From contig JAEYQM010000051.1 of NCBI GenBank assembly GCA_023410025.1, forward strand, positions 1-46,184: DNA of 46,184 bases. The letters are read 5' to 3'. Of this stretch, positions 35,715-44,438 are shown one piece after another. The notes under the pieces were generated by a model. The model was not told where the DNA came from. It ran no database searches and saw only the letters and a program-made list of their open reading frames with translations. The first letter of the stretch is position 1. Every line of letters begins with the position of its first letter. This DNA comes from Bacillota bacterium. Lineage in GTDB: Bacteria > Bacillota_I > Bacilli_A > ML615J-28 > CAG-698. The position numbers and the translations under genes are program-made.

Positions 35715-36487
35715 TCAAGTAGATCTAAAATATTTACCATTTGCTTGCATAAATGCTTTTCCTAAATCATTATTTATTCTACTAGTATGTCCAACAATAT
35801 CTCCTACTGTAGTACTACCAAAGAAATCATTTGAAAGGAACTTCTTTCATTACTTTGTATATATGCACGAATTTTATTAGTTTCAAATTTTCAAACATAT
35901 TTGCGGCACTACCAATTCCAAATGCGATTTTACCAGATCTAAAATCAGTTACCGAGCCACTAACAATCCCTCCTAATACACCACCTGAACCACAGGTAGG
36001 GCAGTTAATCCATAACTCAATACTTTGCCAACAACACCCAATGATGCAAAATTACCAATTTGAATAGCAGATACTGCTCCAGAAACTGCGCCAGCAAGTG
36101 CTGCCCAACCAATAGATGCAAAGTCAATTCCATCGCCTGCTATCAACTGCCTTCCTAATTCAAATCAACCACCAATTCCAAATCCAACTGCTGCACCAAT
36201 TAATACAGAAGTAGCCTCACCCATTGTTAAAACTGAAATACCAACTTCCGCACTATAATTAAAACACTGCCTGTGATTTTCCAAAAGTTACTCCAATCCC
36301 ATGTTCCCATAGGATCATAGCCTATGACGGGGTTATTTCAGCAGTAAGCAAACAGGTTTAATCAATTCACATTACTTGGTTCTAAGAAACTTATATCATC
36401 AGCATTTAACCATCTACCATATTCAGGATTATAATATCTTGAGTTACTGTAAAATAATGACGTCTCGACATCACTCTTTTGGTGCAA
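35715..36487 (-). pseudogene. RHS C-terminal tip, broken (unit E)
   Basis: Read on the minus strand, the conserved RHS block is clear: SDVETSLFYSNSRYYNPEYG, then RWLNADDISFLEPSNVN, NNPVIGYDPMG. A Gly/Ala-rich hydrophobic region follows. In-frame TGA codons at 36362-36364 and 36338-36340 replace residues that are Gly or Arg (first site) and a variable residue (second site) in the sister copies. A further TGA lies at 36165-36167. At least three frameshifts are needed to follow the product to its end at about 35715. The frame opens after a TAG at 36488, right behind the remnant of a serine recombinase gene. The toxin part cannot be identified. Confidence 0.8.
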
Positions 36488-36542
36488 CTAACCCTTATAC
36501 TATACAACCAAAATTATCTATTATAACTATATAATAACTTAA

Positions 36543-37490
36543 TTAAAATGAATATTCAATAAATCTATAATAGATTTTTATTTGTCTAGGACTTCTTCTA
36601 TATCCTATTTCGATCCTAGATATTAATGATTGGATCATTAATACTGTAGAATTTTCAAAATCAATTGTTTGATTTACTACTTCTCTTAATTTAATTAAGA
36701 TGCATTCTATATTTCCATTAAATTTTTATATCTTTTAATTTAATTAATTTATTATCTATTTCTTTTAATTCTTTTTGATAATCATTAATTATTCTTGTAG
36801 TCATTTCACTATCAAGAATTCCTTTTTGATTATCTTCATATACCTTTTTAATTAATTGGTATAATGCTTCTTTTCTATTTTTAAGTTTAGTAATCTCTTT
36901 ATCAGTATTGCTATTCTTATTACTTAATTTCTTACGTTTTAAGAATTATTTGATAAATGTTTGTCTATTTCTTTTTTTAGCTAAAACTTTTAAGAACATC
37001 AATACTACGTGTTTCAATTATGTATAAAGTATTGTATTTGGTTCTCGACACAAATCAATATTCCTGTTATGTTTATGACACTTATATGTTTGTGAAACAT
37101 AATTAGAGTTTCTTATTTGATGTGTTAATACCATTCTATTACCACAATGTGCACAATAAACAATACCTTTAAATAAGTTTTCACTATAATGTTTTCTAGG
37201 TAATATTCTTGACTTAATCATATTATTTACTATTTCAAAATCTTCTTCACTAATTATTGCTTCATAAGTGTTTTTAAAAATAAACTTTTTATATATAGCT
37301 AAGGGAACACATTTCCCCTTAACCCCTTTGTTTATTGTCTACTTTGAAGATATCATAGCATTTTTAGTTCCTTAACCTCGATTTTTCAATCATTTTTGCC
37401 ATGCCGTAAACATCATATCAACAACATATTCACCATATATCAAAGTACTATCAACTGCATATCAACGCTATCATGCACGTACATTATCGA
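36543..37490 (-). pseudogene. large serine recombinase remnant
   Basis: The best preserved part (37018-37320) encodes the recombinase linker and zinc ribbon: TYEAIISEEDFEIVNN, then YCAHCGNRMVLTHQ and a later Cys pair. From about 36990 to 36543 a coiled-coil and C-terminal segment can be followed across stops and frameshifts (YEDNQKGILDSEM, SLISRIEIGYRRSP, ending IEYSF). At 37461-37490 a short piece reads MYVHDSVDMQL, which resembles the catalytic motif YVRVSTDMQ of the family. Most of the catalytic domain is missing. The gene is dead. It lies between the immunity gene of unit D and the RHS tip of unit E. Confidence 0.82.
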
Positions 37491-37526
37491 GTGGTTTCAA
37501 TAAATTTATAATCGAAATCAATCCAT

Positions 37527-37952
37527 TTAATTACTTAGAAATTCTGAAAAGTGCGGTTTTAATAATTTCGCAATTTCCCTAAATACATTATTTTGTGGAT
37601 ATAATATATCATCAGATCTTTTAATAAATATTAACCATTTATTTAAATAATCAGTAATAAAAAGTATTAATATTTTTTTATTATTATTCAATTGTTCCTT
37701 TTCATTAACGATCGTATAAATTTTATCTTTTAATTCATTATAGTATTTAAAATAAAATAATGATGAACAACCTAACCTCTCATTTCTATCATTGACATTA
37801 GAAAATATTTCCCAAGTTTGCTCAAAATTTGGAATTGGTTTTTTTACAAAAACATATTCGTCAATTTTCATAGTTGGATCTCCATCAATTCCATACCAAA
37901 TATTACTATCAGGCATTTTTCCATGTGGACTAATTAATTTAAAGTATTTCAT
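37527..37952 (-). CDS. candidate immunity protein (unit D)
   Basis: This 141-residue soluble protein is not recognised. It is rich in aromatic and charged residues (MKYFKLISPHGKMPDSNIWYG at the start). The ATG at 37952 has AGGGTGA six bases upstream and follows the RHS tip stop codon by a few bases, so it is coupled to the tip. Size, position and lack of membrane segments fit an immunity protein for the toxin part of the same unit. No family could be assigned from reading alone. Confidence 0.6.
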   Translation of the reverse strand: MKYFKLISPHGKMPDSNIWYGIDGDPTMKIDEYVFVKKPIPNFEQTWEIFSNVNDRNERLGCSSLFYFKYYNELKDKIYTIVNEKEQLNNNKKILILFITDYLNKWLIFIKRSDDILYPQNNVFREIAKLLKPHFSEFLSN

Positions 37953-37957
37953 GTTAA

Positions 37958-38692
37958 TCACCCTAAAAATTCTATTATTCTTTCAATTCCTTTTTCCAAT
38001 AATACCCATAGTTCATACATATAAAACGTGCTTTTTTTATATATGCCAGATTCATAAAGAGATATTGTAGCAGATGCAGCACCAGCAACAAACTCAGTAG
38101 ATAATTTACCCCACAAAAAATTTGAGAATGCTTTTGGTAAGAAATGAATAGCAAAAGTCAAAGTCTTTCCCACAAAAGTATTTGTAACTAAATTAGCTCC
38201 TGCTGCTCCTTGTCCCCCAGACCATAAAGCAATTGCTCCATTAGAACCAGCAACTGGTGCTGTTCCCCAAATTGCACCTATTCCTCAGCCTATCGCTGAG
38301 CCTACTGCTGCTCCTATAGCGGCCCCCGCTACTCCGCCACCAACAATGCCTAATACAGTCAAACCAACTAAGCCCCAGCCAGTAGCACCATTATATTCAG
38401 CAACATTGTAAGCTATAATTCCACCAGCTGTTGCTCCAGCAACTACACCTATTCCTAATCCAATCCAAAAGCCAAGAGCAATTGCGGTAGATATTAGAAA
38501 TTTGCCACTCGGGTCACAAAACATAATTGGATTATTTAAACAGTAACAATATAAATTCAACCCACTTACTGATTCTGGATCTAGATATTCTACATCATCA
38601 GGTCTTATAAATCTACATAATACGGGTGAATAATACCTTGATGATAACCAAAACCATCCCGTTTCAACATCATAATAATATCCCTTATACAA
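37958..38692 (-). pseudogene. RHS C-terminal tip with one in-frame TGA (unit D)
   Basis: One frame of 245 codons runs through the RHS block (YKGYYYDVETG, SSRYYSP, LNLYCYCLNNPIMFCDPSG) and a Gly/Ala-rich membrane-like region. It then reads a 75-residue C-terminal part ending IIEFLG. A single TGA at 38285-38287 interrupts it after AAVGSAIG; both flanks are Gly-rich and keep the frame. The product would be two fragments unless the codon is read through. The frame is also closed upstream by a TAA where the sister copy has CAA. The toxin activity of the tip is unknown. Confidence 0.78.
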
Positions 38693-39273
38693 GAAAGGAT
38701 TTAATTATAAAATTTTCTCAGAAAGATTTCTTTCACTCTTACTTAATGTCTTCTCACAATCTGTCTTTTTTATTTACAATTTAATATATGAATAGTTTAG
38801 CATTTTCTTCTTATTACTGTCAACTATTTATTGATATTTCCTGTAATATCTCTTATATAGTAAAAGTCTTGATTCTTATATCTTAAATTAAAAGTTTGAT
38901 AAGTTTCATCATATTTAAAAAACACTTCATATTTTATATTATTTTCTGTCTTAATAAAACTTTAGACTTTTTTACCATCAACTCTATATTTATAATTAAG
39001 ATTTTGTGTTTCTTTATATACTCTTACTCCACTTTCAATATATAAATATTTATTTGATCCATATTGAACTAATCTTCTACCTTCCCACTTTAATGTAATT
39101 GTTTTATTATCTTTTAAAATCATCTGTGGATTAAATCTTATACCACCATTTTTATTATTATTAATAAGAGTACTACTAGTTCCATCTGTTATTTTAATTA
39201 GTTGTTCTAGAATTTTAGGATTATATTCATATATTATTTTCATAAATTTCATACTTAAATTTCCTCAAAAAAA
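38658..39273. repeat. direct repeat, left copy (RHS core block)
   Basis: About 615 bp nearly identical, with small differences, to 43107-43721 in the same orientation. It covers an RHS repeat fragment, a short non-coding stretch and the beginning of the tip (the DNA for YKGYYYDVETG). Confidence 0.88.
38824..39252 (-). pseudogene. RHS repeat fragment (unit D)
   Basis: A 96-residue frame (39252-38962) with GSNKYLYIESGVRVYKETQ and NYKYRVDGKKV is an RHS/YD repeat piece. After an in-frame TAA the same frame continues as IKTENNIKYEVFFKYDE and FYYIRDITGNINK to 38824, which is the next RHS repeat. The N-terminal bulk of an RHS protein is absent. The same TAA is present in the copy at 43273. Confidence 0.8.
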
Positions 39274-39521
39274 GCGCATTTAGATTATCAAAAGCACCCT
39301 TAATCTATATTAGTTTCATTTATAATTATCACTACACTATCTCACGATATCAAAATGATACCATAACCCCCTATTTTTTTATACCCCAAACTGATGACTT
39401 GTTAAAATTTTTTTTATTTCATACCGATTGTGTAATTTGTGTAGTCTCAAATATAACTACCAATTGAGCAATCTGAGCAATCACAAAAAATTATGATTAA
39501 AATTGTATTTATTAACAAGTT

Positions 39522-39567
39522 AAAAAGAAAAGGGAAACTAAGTTCTAAATGAACCTAAACTCCCTTA
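39522..39567 (-). terminator. terminator of unit C
   Basis: AAGGGA and TCCCTT arms with an inner GTTC/GAAC pairing, followed by TTTTCTTTTT on the minus strand. It lies about 115 bases after the candidate immunity gene of unit C. Confidence 0.6.
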
Positions 39568-39604
39568 AATGTTACTAATATTTTTCATGTATTGAAATGA
39601 TATT

Positions 39605-39678
39605 GAAAAGTAGGTTGTCGGTATGTTGTCATACATTCAATTGCATATTGCCGATATCATGCACGTACATTATCGATA
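39605..39678 (-). pseudogene. serine recombinase N-terminal remnant after unit C
   Basis: The minus strand reads MYVHDIGNMQLNV, matching in spacing the YVRVSTDMQL catalytic motif. It shares about 22 of 26 bases with the pieces at 37461 and 44403 (core ATGTACGTGCATGATA). The catalytic Ser position is Ile, so it cannot be active. Confidence 0.5.
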
Positions 39679-39681
39679 AGT

Positions 39682-40233
39682 CTATATGTTAAACATTTCC
39701 TTTATTTCATTTTCGTCGGTGATATTATTAATAAAAATTTTTAAAAGCATTTGTGTTGCTTTACGGAAAATCAATTCACTTGATCCAATTTCGCAATTGG
39801 CAGCAACTTTAAATATTATTTTTCCTGATGCCATACAACTATTTTTAGAAAAAGTTCTTATTTCATCAAAAATAGCTGCAACATATTCTTTTGCCAATCC
39901 ACAATATTTTGTTTCGCTTCCAAATAAATGATTACTTAAATACTTCTCGGTGTTCTTATCGCTAAATAAAATATCAACTTCTAAATAAGAACCATTATGC
40001 GGTATATATTCAAATCCAAGTAATGCATAATTACTTGCATGTCTTAAAAAAGATAATTCTATACATAACTTTTTAAAGTCTTTTTGTTGACCACTATTTA
40101 GATCTATTCTTTCACTAAAAGTATTTGAACTAACATTTTTTAAATTTGGAAGTTCATCTAACCAAAGTTTAATACGTTTTGTTTCAGTTTCTTTTTTATA
40201 AATTATTGATTTAAATGAAATTGTTTTTTCCAA
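39682..40233 (-). CDS. candidate immunity protein (unit C)
   Basis: This 183-residue soluble protein starts at TTG with AAGGAG about nine bases upstream and lies 15 bases after the stop of an intact RHS tip. It is predicted to be alpha/beta and has no recognised motif (for example SFLRHASNYALLGFEYIPHN). By position it is the immunity partner of the tip encoded at 40249. The pair has no frameshift or stop, so it may still be functional if expressed. Confidence 0.62.
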   Translation of the reverse strand: MEKTISFKSIIYKKETETKRIKLWLDELPNLKNVSSNTFSERIDLNSGQQKDFKKLCIELSFLRHASNYALLGFEYIPHNGSYLEVDILFSDKNTEKYLSNHLFGSETKYCGLAKEYVAAIFDEIRTFSKNSCMASGKIIFKVAANCEIGSSELIFRKATQMLLKIFINNITDENEIKEMFNI

Positions 40234-40248
40234 ATTATCGCTCCTTAA

Positions 40249-41112
40249 TTAATGCGTTAACCCCCAATAAGCAAACCATCCTGAATTAAAATATAACGAA
40301 CCAAAGGCTTGAATTACAGCAGGATGGTAAACAGCAAATCCTGACATTTGATGATAAGCCAATGTCGCCAAATGAGCTTGTTCAGCTCCCAACCCTTTTG
40401 CCATAAATGTTGCTTCTCTTAATTCATGTATAAAGAAATTTCTATCAGCTCCTGTAAGTCGACTACCACTTTTATAAGCATCACCTAATCTATTTAACAT
40501 TGCATCATTCGGTGCATAATCAAATTGACTCACATGACTTGAAATTTTGCTAAGAGTACTGCTATGTGCTTTAATTGCCATTTTTCCAGATTCCTGTAGT
40601 GCAAAGTGAGTATAACCCCAAGTGCCGCCAATTACTGCTCCAGCTATTGCTCCAATCATAAAACCTTGAGAAGCACCTTCCCAAAAGCCAACTCCATTTG
40701 CTTGACCAATTAAACCGCCAACACCAATGCCTGCTGCACCAAGAATAGCCGAACCAACAAATGCTCCAGCCCAAAATGCTGCTGCTCCATTAACTGCCAT
40801 TGTAGAAGTAACTACTGACAACATTGCTCCACCAGCAGCGGCAATACCACCAACGGTTATAACTGTCATAGCCAAACAACCAAGAATAATCGCACCACCT
40901 ATAACCCAATCATACCAAGTATGACCCGAAGGGTCTACTCTCATAATCGGATTATTACCGCAATACGAATATAAGTTCAATCGATTAATACTCTCAGGAT
41001 CTAAATAACTAATATCGTCAGCACTAATAAACCTACCTACTTCAGGATCATAATATCTAGAGTTTAAGTAATATAGTCCCGTTTCAACATCATAATAATA
41101 TCCTTTATACAA
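40249..41112 (-). CDS. RHS C-terminal tip with unidentified toxin domain (unit C)
   Basis: This 287-codon frame opens with LYKGYYYDVETG (a TTG, probably not a true start). It continues through SRYYDPEVGRFISADD and YCGNNPIMRVDPSG, and then a Gly/Ala-rich hydrophobic region (about 70-165). The last 120 residues form a polar domain with NFFIHELREATFMAKG and AHLATLAYHQ, reminiscent of a metal-binding or nuclease-like toxin, but I cannot name the family. It has no internal stop. Upstream RHS core DNA is present but frameshifted, so it is a displaced tip rather than a full RHS gene. Confidence 0.72.
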   Translation of the reverse strand: MYKGYYYDVETGLYYLNSRYYDPEVGRFISADDISYLDPESINRLNLYSYCGNNPIMRVDPSGHTWYDWVIGGAIILGCLAMTVITVGGIAAAGGAMLSVVTSTMAVNGAAAFWAGAFVGSAILGAAGIGVGGLIGQANGVGFWEGASQGFMIGAIAGAVIGGTWGYTHFALQESGKMAIKAHSSTLSKISSHVSQFDYAPNDAMLNRLGDAYKSGSRLTGADRNFFIHELREATFMAKGLGAEQAHLATLAYHQMSGFAVYHPAVIQAFGSLYFNSGWFAYWGLTH

Positions 41113-41409
41113 ATAAATATTTATTTAATATCTCTTTATAAATACATTAAAAATTTGAACTATTACTTAATGGTGTACCAAATGATGTGTATTTGTATTC
41201 TAACATAATTAAAACATCAATGTAAATAATTTTTCAATATTGCCTGTTAAATCTTTTTCAAATAAGTATTCATTTCCTTTAAAGTTAAAACCAAATACTT
41301 GTTTACTTTCATCAAAATGATAATCAATACTAGTTGTGATGTTTTCTATTGTTTTATTTACTTTTATAATCTTACTACCTTCAACCATATACTTAGTTAA
41401 AATTATCAT
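41113..41409 (-). pseudogene. RHS repeat fragment (unit C)
   Basis: An RHS/YD repeat segment: GSKIIKVNKTIENITTSIDY, FDESKQVFGFNFKGNEY, KDLTGNIEKL. After a frameshift near 41220 comes LEYKYTSFGTPL, which is the segment just before the conserved core in intact RHS proteins. A TAA and another frameshift separate it from the tip. Only the last part of an RHS gene is left. Confidence 0.75.
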
Positions 41410-41498
41410 TTTAACAATATTTTCCCATGAAACCTCAAAACATTCTAAAGAGCAATGAATTTAGAAAATACATTTAAGTTATACAAAGTTATTTTATG

Positions 41499-42338
41499 CT
41501 ACCAATTTCTATATTTATCAACTATATCATTATCATCTGTAATGTTATTAATACTTAATATATAATGAATATATTCTATTAACTCTTCACTTTCAACAGT
41601 ATGAATAAAATTAAACTTATCATTCAATTTATTAAGTTCAATAATAAAATGTTTCAAATATTTATCTTTAGAAAGATTTAAATTTTTATCATCCGAAAAG
41701 TCATTAACTAATTTATTAATTAATTCCTCCAATAAATTAATAATTTCCTTTGAAATTTTTTTTTCATTATTCCATTTTTCTAATAAAGAATAATTTTTTA
41801 CTTTACTAATATTAAACTTATAATGTTTATCTGGTTCGTAAAGTTTTAGATAGTTTAAATACCAATTATCTGATAATGTATTGTTCCATTTTTTCAAATC
41901 AAAGTTTTCTGACCATCTTTTTTTTATATATTCAATTCCCCACGTATCAGCAGGTGACAAATCAATCAATTCTTCATTAAATAAATTTAACTTTTTAACA
42001 ATCTTTCCTTTATTAACATCGATAATATACCAAACAATAGTACCATTTACTTTTCTTTCACTAGACCTCATATACTTTGGCATAGAAATTTTGGTATCCA
42101 AAAATCTAGTTGTTATATGATTAGATTTCAATAAATCATTACTATAAAAATCTTTGATGAAATAAAATCTATCACTTTGAGTAATTATATCAATTAAATC
42201 ATCACTGATTCTATCTATTAGATCACAAAAAATTCTTACATTATATCCTGAATTTTTTGATTTTTCTATTACTTGAATAACACCATAATTTTCATTAACT
42301 TGATATATAAATAAATCGCCTGGTTTAATATTCATCAT
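41499..42338 (-). CDS. candidate immunity protein, Imm26-like N-terminus (unit B)
   Basis: This 279-residue soluble protein opens with IKPGDLFIYQVNENYGVIQV, which resembles the Imm26 immunity family (KxGDxF followed by a Gly-rich strand). The remaining 200 residues are Asn/Lys-rich and helical and are not recognised. It starts with AGGAGG before two ATGs and lies directly after a broken GIY-YIG-like toxin remnant of an RHS tip, as an immunity gene should. The Imm26 link is by eye only. Confidence 0.55.
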   Translation of the reverse strand: MMNIKPGDLFIYQVNENYGVIQVIEKSKNSGYNVRIFCDLIDRISDDLIDIITQSDRFYFIKDFYSNDLLKSNHITTRFLDTKISMPKYMRSSERKVNGTIVWYIIDVNKGKIVKKLNLFNEELIDLSPADTWGIEYIKKRWSENFDLKKWNNTLSDNWYLNYLKLYEPDKHYKFNISKVKNYSLLEKWNNEKKISKEIINLLEELINKLVNDFSDDKNLNLSKDKYLKHFIIELNKLNDKFNFIHTVESEELIEYIHYILSINNITDDNDIVDKYRNW

Positions 42339-42351
42339 TTAATCCTCCTTA

Positions 42352-43141
42352 TTATAATAAATATGCAATTTTAGATAAATATTTAAATCCCCACGCAACT
42401 GTTTTATGATATATTGGATTATTTATAGAAGTACTATTAATTTTATTTAATAAAGTATCACCATTCTTAATTAATCCATATTTGTTAAACAACGCTTGTT
42501 CTAATCCGCGTGCTTGTTTCAAAGTAATATTACTTGCAACCTTTTGAGGTACAATACCTTTATTCCCTAAGGCATGTTCTGCAGTTCTTGTAGATATGTT
42601 ATTAGTTCTCCCAACATACCTAACAATTCAATCTTCTTTCGATATATACACTATGCACTTTAGTTGAAGAATATCAAATTGTCCCACCTATGATAGTGCC
42701 TAATACAGCACCCCCAAATGATAAATATCCCATTCCATCTAGAGCACCATCTAAAGTTCCTGTAATTGCATACCCTTCGACAAAACCCACCGCAGCCCCG
42801 ACACCAAAACCAATGGTTGCACCTTTTAGTGCACCTAATGCGACAGCAAAACCAAGTGTGGCAGTCCCAACCTTCAATGCTGTAATTCCCACCGCTAGTG
42901 CTGCAACTCCAATTACTGCAATTCCTTCAAGAAGCCAATGATACCATTCATGTCCATCTTGATCTATATACATAACTGGGTTATTCTCACAATAAGCGTA
43001 TAAATTAATTCCATTAATACTTTGTAGATCTAGATAACTAACATCATCAGCATTTAACCATCTACCCCATTCAGGTACATAATACCTAGAGTTTAAGTAA
43101 TATAGTCCCGTTTCAACATCATAATAATATCCCTTATACAA
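42352..43141 (-). pseudogene. RHS tip with GIY-YIG-like toxin remnant (unit B)
   Basis: The first 155 codons are open: YKGYYYDVETGLYYLNSRYY, VPEWGRWLNADD, AYCENNPVMYIDQDG, then a Gly/Ala-rich region. A TGA at 42674-42676 stops it. After a shift of frame, VYISKED, a TGA at 42628-42630, then RYVGRTNNISTRTAEHA and ARGLEQALFNKYG follow, ending AYLL at 42352. The Y-VGRTN...R...H and later Glu spacing resembles a GIY-YIG nuclease, a common class of RHS toxin tips. At least one frameshift and two stops make it inactive. Confidence 0.72.
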
Positions 43142-43721
43142 GAAAGGATTTAATTGTAAAATTTTCTCAGCAAGGTTTCTTTCACTATTACTTAATGTGT
43201 TCTCACACTTTTTCTTTAGTATTTACCATGCATTATATGAATAGTTTATCATTTTCTTCTCAATAATGTCAACTATTTATTAATATTTCCTGTAATATCT
43301 CTTATATAGTAAAAGTCTTGATTGTTATATCTTAAATTAAAAATTTGATAAGTTTCATCATTTTTAAAAAATTTCATAATTTATATTATTTTCTGCCTTA
43401 ATAAAACTTTAGACTTTTTTACCATCAACTCTATATTTATAATTAAAATTTTGTGTTTCTTTATATACTCTTACTCCACTTTCATTATATAAATATTTAT
43501 TTGATCCATATTGAACTAATCTTCTACCTTCCCACTTTAATGCAATTGTTTTATTATCTTTTAAAATCATCTGTGGATTAAAACTTATACCACCATTTTT
43601 ATTATTATTAATAAGAGTACTACTAGTTCCATCTGTTATTTTAATTAGTTGATCTAGAATTTTAGGATTATATTCATATATTATTTTCATAAATTACATA
43701 CTTAAATTTTCTCAAAAAAAG
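43107..43721. repeat. direct repeat, right copy (RHS core block)
   Basis: Partner of 38658-39273. The two share the same order, the same TAA within the RHS repeat, and the same ends (CCCGTTTCAACATC at one side, an AAAAAAAG run at the other). Confidence 0.88.
43273..43690 (-). pseudogene. RHS repeat fragment (unit B)
   Basis: A 93-residue frame (43690-43409) with NKYLYNESGVRVYKETQNF and NYKYRVDGKKV, then the same TAA as in unit D and the next RHS repeat (FYYIRDITGNINK) after a further small deletion. Its protein differs from the unit D copy at only a few residues. Confidence 0.8.
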
Positions 43722-44280
43722 ACCATTTACCTAAATATATATGAATTAAGACTTTTATCAATTTGGTCAAATTAATTATTATACATATTTTTTGGAGTTA
43801 ATCAATGATTATAAAAAAGAAATCTGTTAGTTTAATAAATCTGTGCTTATTTATATATTTAAAATATAATCTTAAATACAAAAACGACTATATTTATTGG
43901 TTCTATTAATGAACTTATTAGACATAGCCGTTTACTATTTTGCTAATATTTCCCACATATGAATACATCAACTAAACAGCAACTAAAACAATATTAAAGT
44001 ATATGTGTTGTAGTATAGAATGTACATTCGTTACACCGTTCACATACATTAATGGCGATAATAACCAATTAAATCTTTATATTTATTTTGATAAATCAAT
44101 TCTCAAATATTTTTGTGCTTTCTTATTTACCATAATCCAACATTTTTATCTCTTCTAATTTTATTCTATTCTGCGGTACCTCTCATTAATTTTGTTCCAT
44201 TTACAAACAGAACATTTTTTTATTTGTTCCTTCTTCTTATATAATAGATTACTGTATTTTGTTTTATTAACAGTTTATGC
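43722..44280. other. gene-free spacer between units A and B
   Basis: No credible coding frame longer than a few dozen codons. A piece near 44170-44240 reads CSVCKWNKINERYRR on the minus strand and might be a decayed zinc-ribbon or recombinase bit, but it is too short to name. It contains the hairpin at 43881. Confidence 0.4.
43881..43932 (-). terminator. long-loop hairpin with T-run
   Basis: AAACGGCTAT and ATAGTCGTTT (one G-U pair) close a loop of about 30 bases; the minus strand continues TTGTATTT. It may be an old terminator; no intact gene lies directly before it. Confidence 0.4.
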
Positions 44281-44282
44281 AT

Positions 44283-44318
44283 AAAAAAGAAGATATAGGA
44301 TATTAGCCCTATAACTTC
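44283..44318 (-). terminator. terminator of unit A
   Basis: GAAGATATAGG (44289-44299) and CCTATAACTTC (44308-44318) form a stem with one mismatch, followed by six T on the minus strand. It lies about 120 bases after the candidate immunity gene of unit A. Confidence 0.75.
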
Positions 44319-44339
44319 AAATTTTAATGATTTTAACCC

Positions 44340-44429
44340 TGTCGTAAAAAGCATATAGACGTCTTATTCACGTACAACCGCTGTACTGCCAAATGTATTT
44401 TGACGGTATCATGCACGTATATTTCCGAA
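44340..44429 (-). pseudogene. serine recombinase N-terminal remnant after unit A
   Basis: The minus strand reads IYVHDTVKIHLAVQRLYVNK, the third copy of the piece at 37461 and 39605. Catalytic Ser is replaced by Thr. It begins ten bases after the stop codon of the candidate immunity gene and fades out by 44340. Confidence 0.5.
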
Positions 44430-44438
44430 CGGATTCCA

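Noticed and set aside
37018..37221. The 67-residue zinc-ribbon frame as an independent small gene
   Set aside because: Its open frame continues upstream into recombinase sequence and its content is the standard recombinase zinc ribbon; it is one exon-like piece of a dead recombinase gene.
40571..40774. Trp/Ser/Cys-rich frame inside the unit C RHS tip
   Set aside because: It is the shifted reading of Gly/Ala-rich codons (GGTGTTGGC type) and appears likewise at 45162-45374 in unit A.
35715..42676. Use of TGA as Trp or Gly in this genome
   Set aside because: TGA is the natural stop of corA, the GDPCY gene and the VTC gene, Trp is coded by TGG throughout, and the RHS pieces also have frameshifts and TAA stops, so local decay explains the pattern better.
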